This document shows positions 63,586-64,000 of a stretch of 64,000 nt of DNA, piece by piece. Source of the stretch: JAPOXR01 sp964291445 (GTDB lineage Bacteria > Pseudomonadota > Alphaproteobacteria > Rhodobacterales > Rhodobacteraceae); the NCBI GenBank assembly GCA_964291445.2, contig OZ219862.1, positions 1,240,001 through 1,304,000 on the forward strand. Reading direction: 5' to 3'. Position 1 is the first letter of the stretch; every line of letters starts with the position of its first letter. Position numbers and translations under genes: made by a program. The notes beneath the pieces were generated by a model. It worked only from the letters and a program-made list of their open reading frames with translations. It searched no databases and was not told the DNA's origin.

Positions 63586-64000
63586 TCACCACGAGATCTC
63601 GAAGCGTTCCTTCATGGTCTGCGTCCTCCCCCAAGGCTCGCCGGGCAGCCGATCGATGAGCATGGTGAACAGGCGGCGAAAGCAATCCGCTGCTGTCTCT
63701 TCCGTCAGGGCCTCCGCCTGGGCAGCCGGCAGCAGAGGCCGCAGGTCGAGAAGGAAGCGCGAGTTGGCCAGCCTGGCGAACATCCGCTCCTGAGCCTGCG
63801 CCCGGGAAATCGTCTGGCCGGAAAGGGCGAGATACCGCCCGAACACCTCGACCGTGCGGGCGATATCGAGGCTCTCGAAGACATCCAGCGCGTGCGCGAG
63901 GTCGTGGAGATCGCGCCCTTGATCGCGCTGCAGCAAGGCACGCAGCTTGGTCGCCAGCATCTCCTCGCGCGAAAACGTCGAAATGGCCGCTTCGCCCGAG
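63586..64000 (-). CDS. AbiEii/AbiGii-type nucleotidyltransferase toxin, 5' end outside the window
   Basis: The minus-strand frame is open to the right edge and reads AAISTFSREEMLATKLRALL, QRDQGRDLHDLAHALD, then a helical C-terminus ending FEISW. This is the hallmark TFS-EELLATKLRALYQR-KGRDLFDL block of AbiEii-family type IV toxins, which act as nucleotidyltransferases and abort phage growth. The N-terminal NTP-binding GGT...R-S.DID motif would lie beyond 64000. The partner AbiEi antitoxin would be expected upstream (to the right). Confidence 0.88.
   Translation of the reverse strand, partial: SGEAAISTFSREEMLATKLRALLQRDQGRDLHDLAHALDVFESLDIARTVEVFGRYLALSGQTISRAQAQERMFARLANSRFLLDLRPLLPAAQAEALTEETAADCFRRLFTMLIDRLPGEPWGRTQTMKERFEISW

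Overview
The window looks like a high-GC alphaproteobacterial chromosome. The evidence is a FYDLN-acid zinc-ribbon protein (an alphaproteobacterial family), the gene order mdh-sucC-sucD-sucA-sucB-lpd, an sdhCDAB operon beside mesaconyl-CoA hydratase and malyl-CoA lyase genes, and many TRAP and TTT periplasmic-binding-protein transporters. The transporter load suggests a marine or host-associated heterotroph. This is inferred from gene content only; no rRNA is present.

Layout. 0.2-2.1 kb: a cobalamin riboswitch reading off the left edge, tRNA-Ala(GGC), a FYDLN protein and a YgjP-type metallopeptidase. 2.2-11.3 kb: the lower TCA cycle, all on the minus strand. 11.5-15.1 kb: small accessory genes, namely a frameshifted ankyrin protein, a YceI/cytochrome b561 pair and a HigBA-like pair with a frameshifted toxin. 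15.3-22.5 kb: a minus-strand catabolic operon (TRAP dctPQM, FAD monooxygenase, aldehyde dehydrogenase, Fe-alcohol dehydrogenase). 22.7-28 kb: IS remnants, recQ, a VapBC pair and a two-gene HEPN cassette running into an IS4-like remnant.

28.2-34.3 kb: divergent malyl-CoA lyase and mesaconyl-CoA hydratase, then sdhC-sdhD-sdhA-lipoprotein-sdhB. The CoA genes can feed C4 acids and glyoxylate into the TCA enzymes at the other end of the window. 34.9-44.3 kb: a sugar-acid-type regulon of two convergent arms. One arm is TctCBA plus a PdxA2-like dehydrogenase. The other is aminotransferase, BKACE enzyme, rhamnonate-dehydratase-like enzyme (frameshifted), DapA-family aldolase and GntR regulator. A GGTATACC-type palindrome before tctC recurs, imperfectly, before the dehydratase.

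45-48.8 kb: an MttB-family methyltransferase with an FAD oxidoreductase, then a deoC remnant into which part of mttB has been copied. 48.9-61.7 kb: the most striking block, a candidate organosulfate-catabolism island. It has two type I sulfatases, an alkylsulfatase-like metallo-beta-lactamase protein, a GntR regulator with three phased GGGATCCC sites, and a divergent operon of ALDH, GST, SDR, cupin, sulfatase and TAXI-type TRAP transporter. Its sequence reads as less GC-biased than its neighbours (by eye). 62-64 kb: a decayed defence/TA cluster (DUF3800 remnant, RelE/HigA-like pair, helicase N-terminal fragment, AbiEii toxin cut by the window edge).

Several genes in otherwise intact operons carry single small frameshifts (ankyrin, HigB-like toxin, rhamnonate dehydratase). 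Either this genome is decaying or the assembly has indel errors. Starts were moved from the longest reading frame to the best ribosome-binding site or family start wherever stated.
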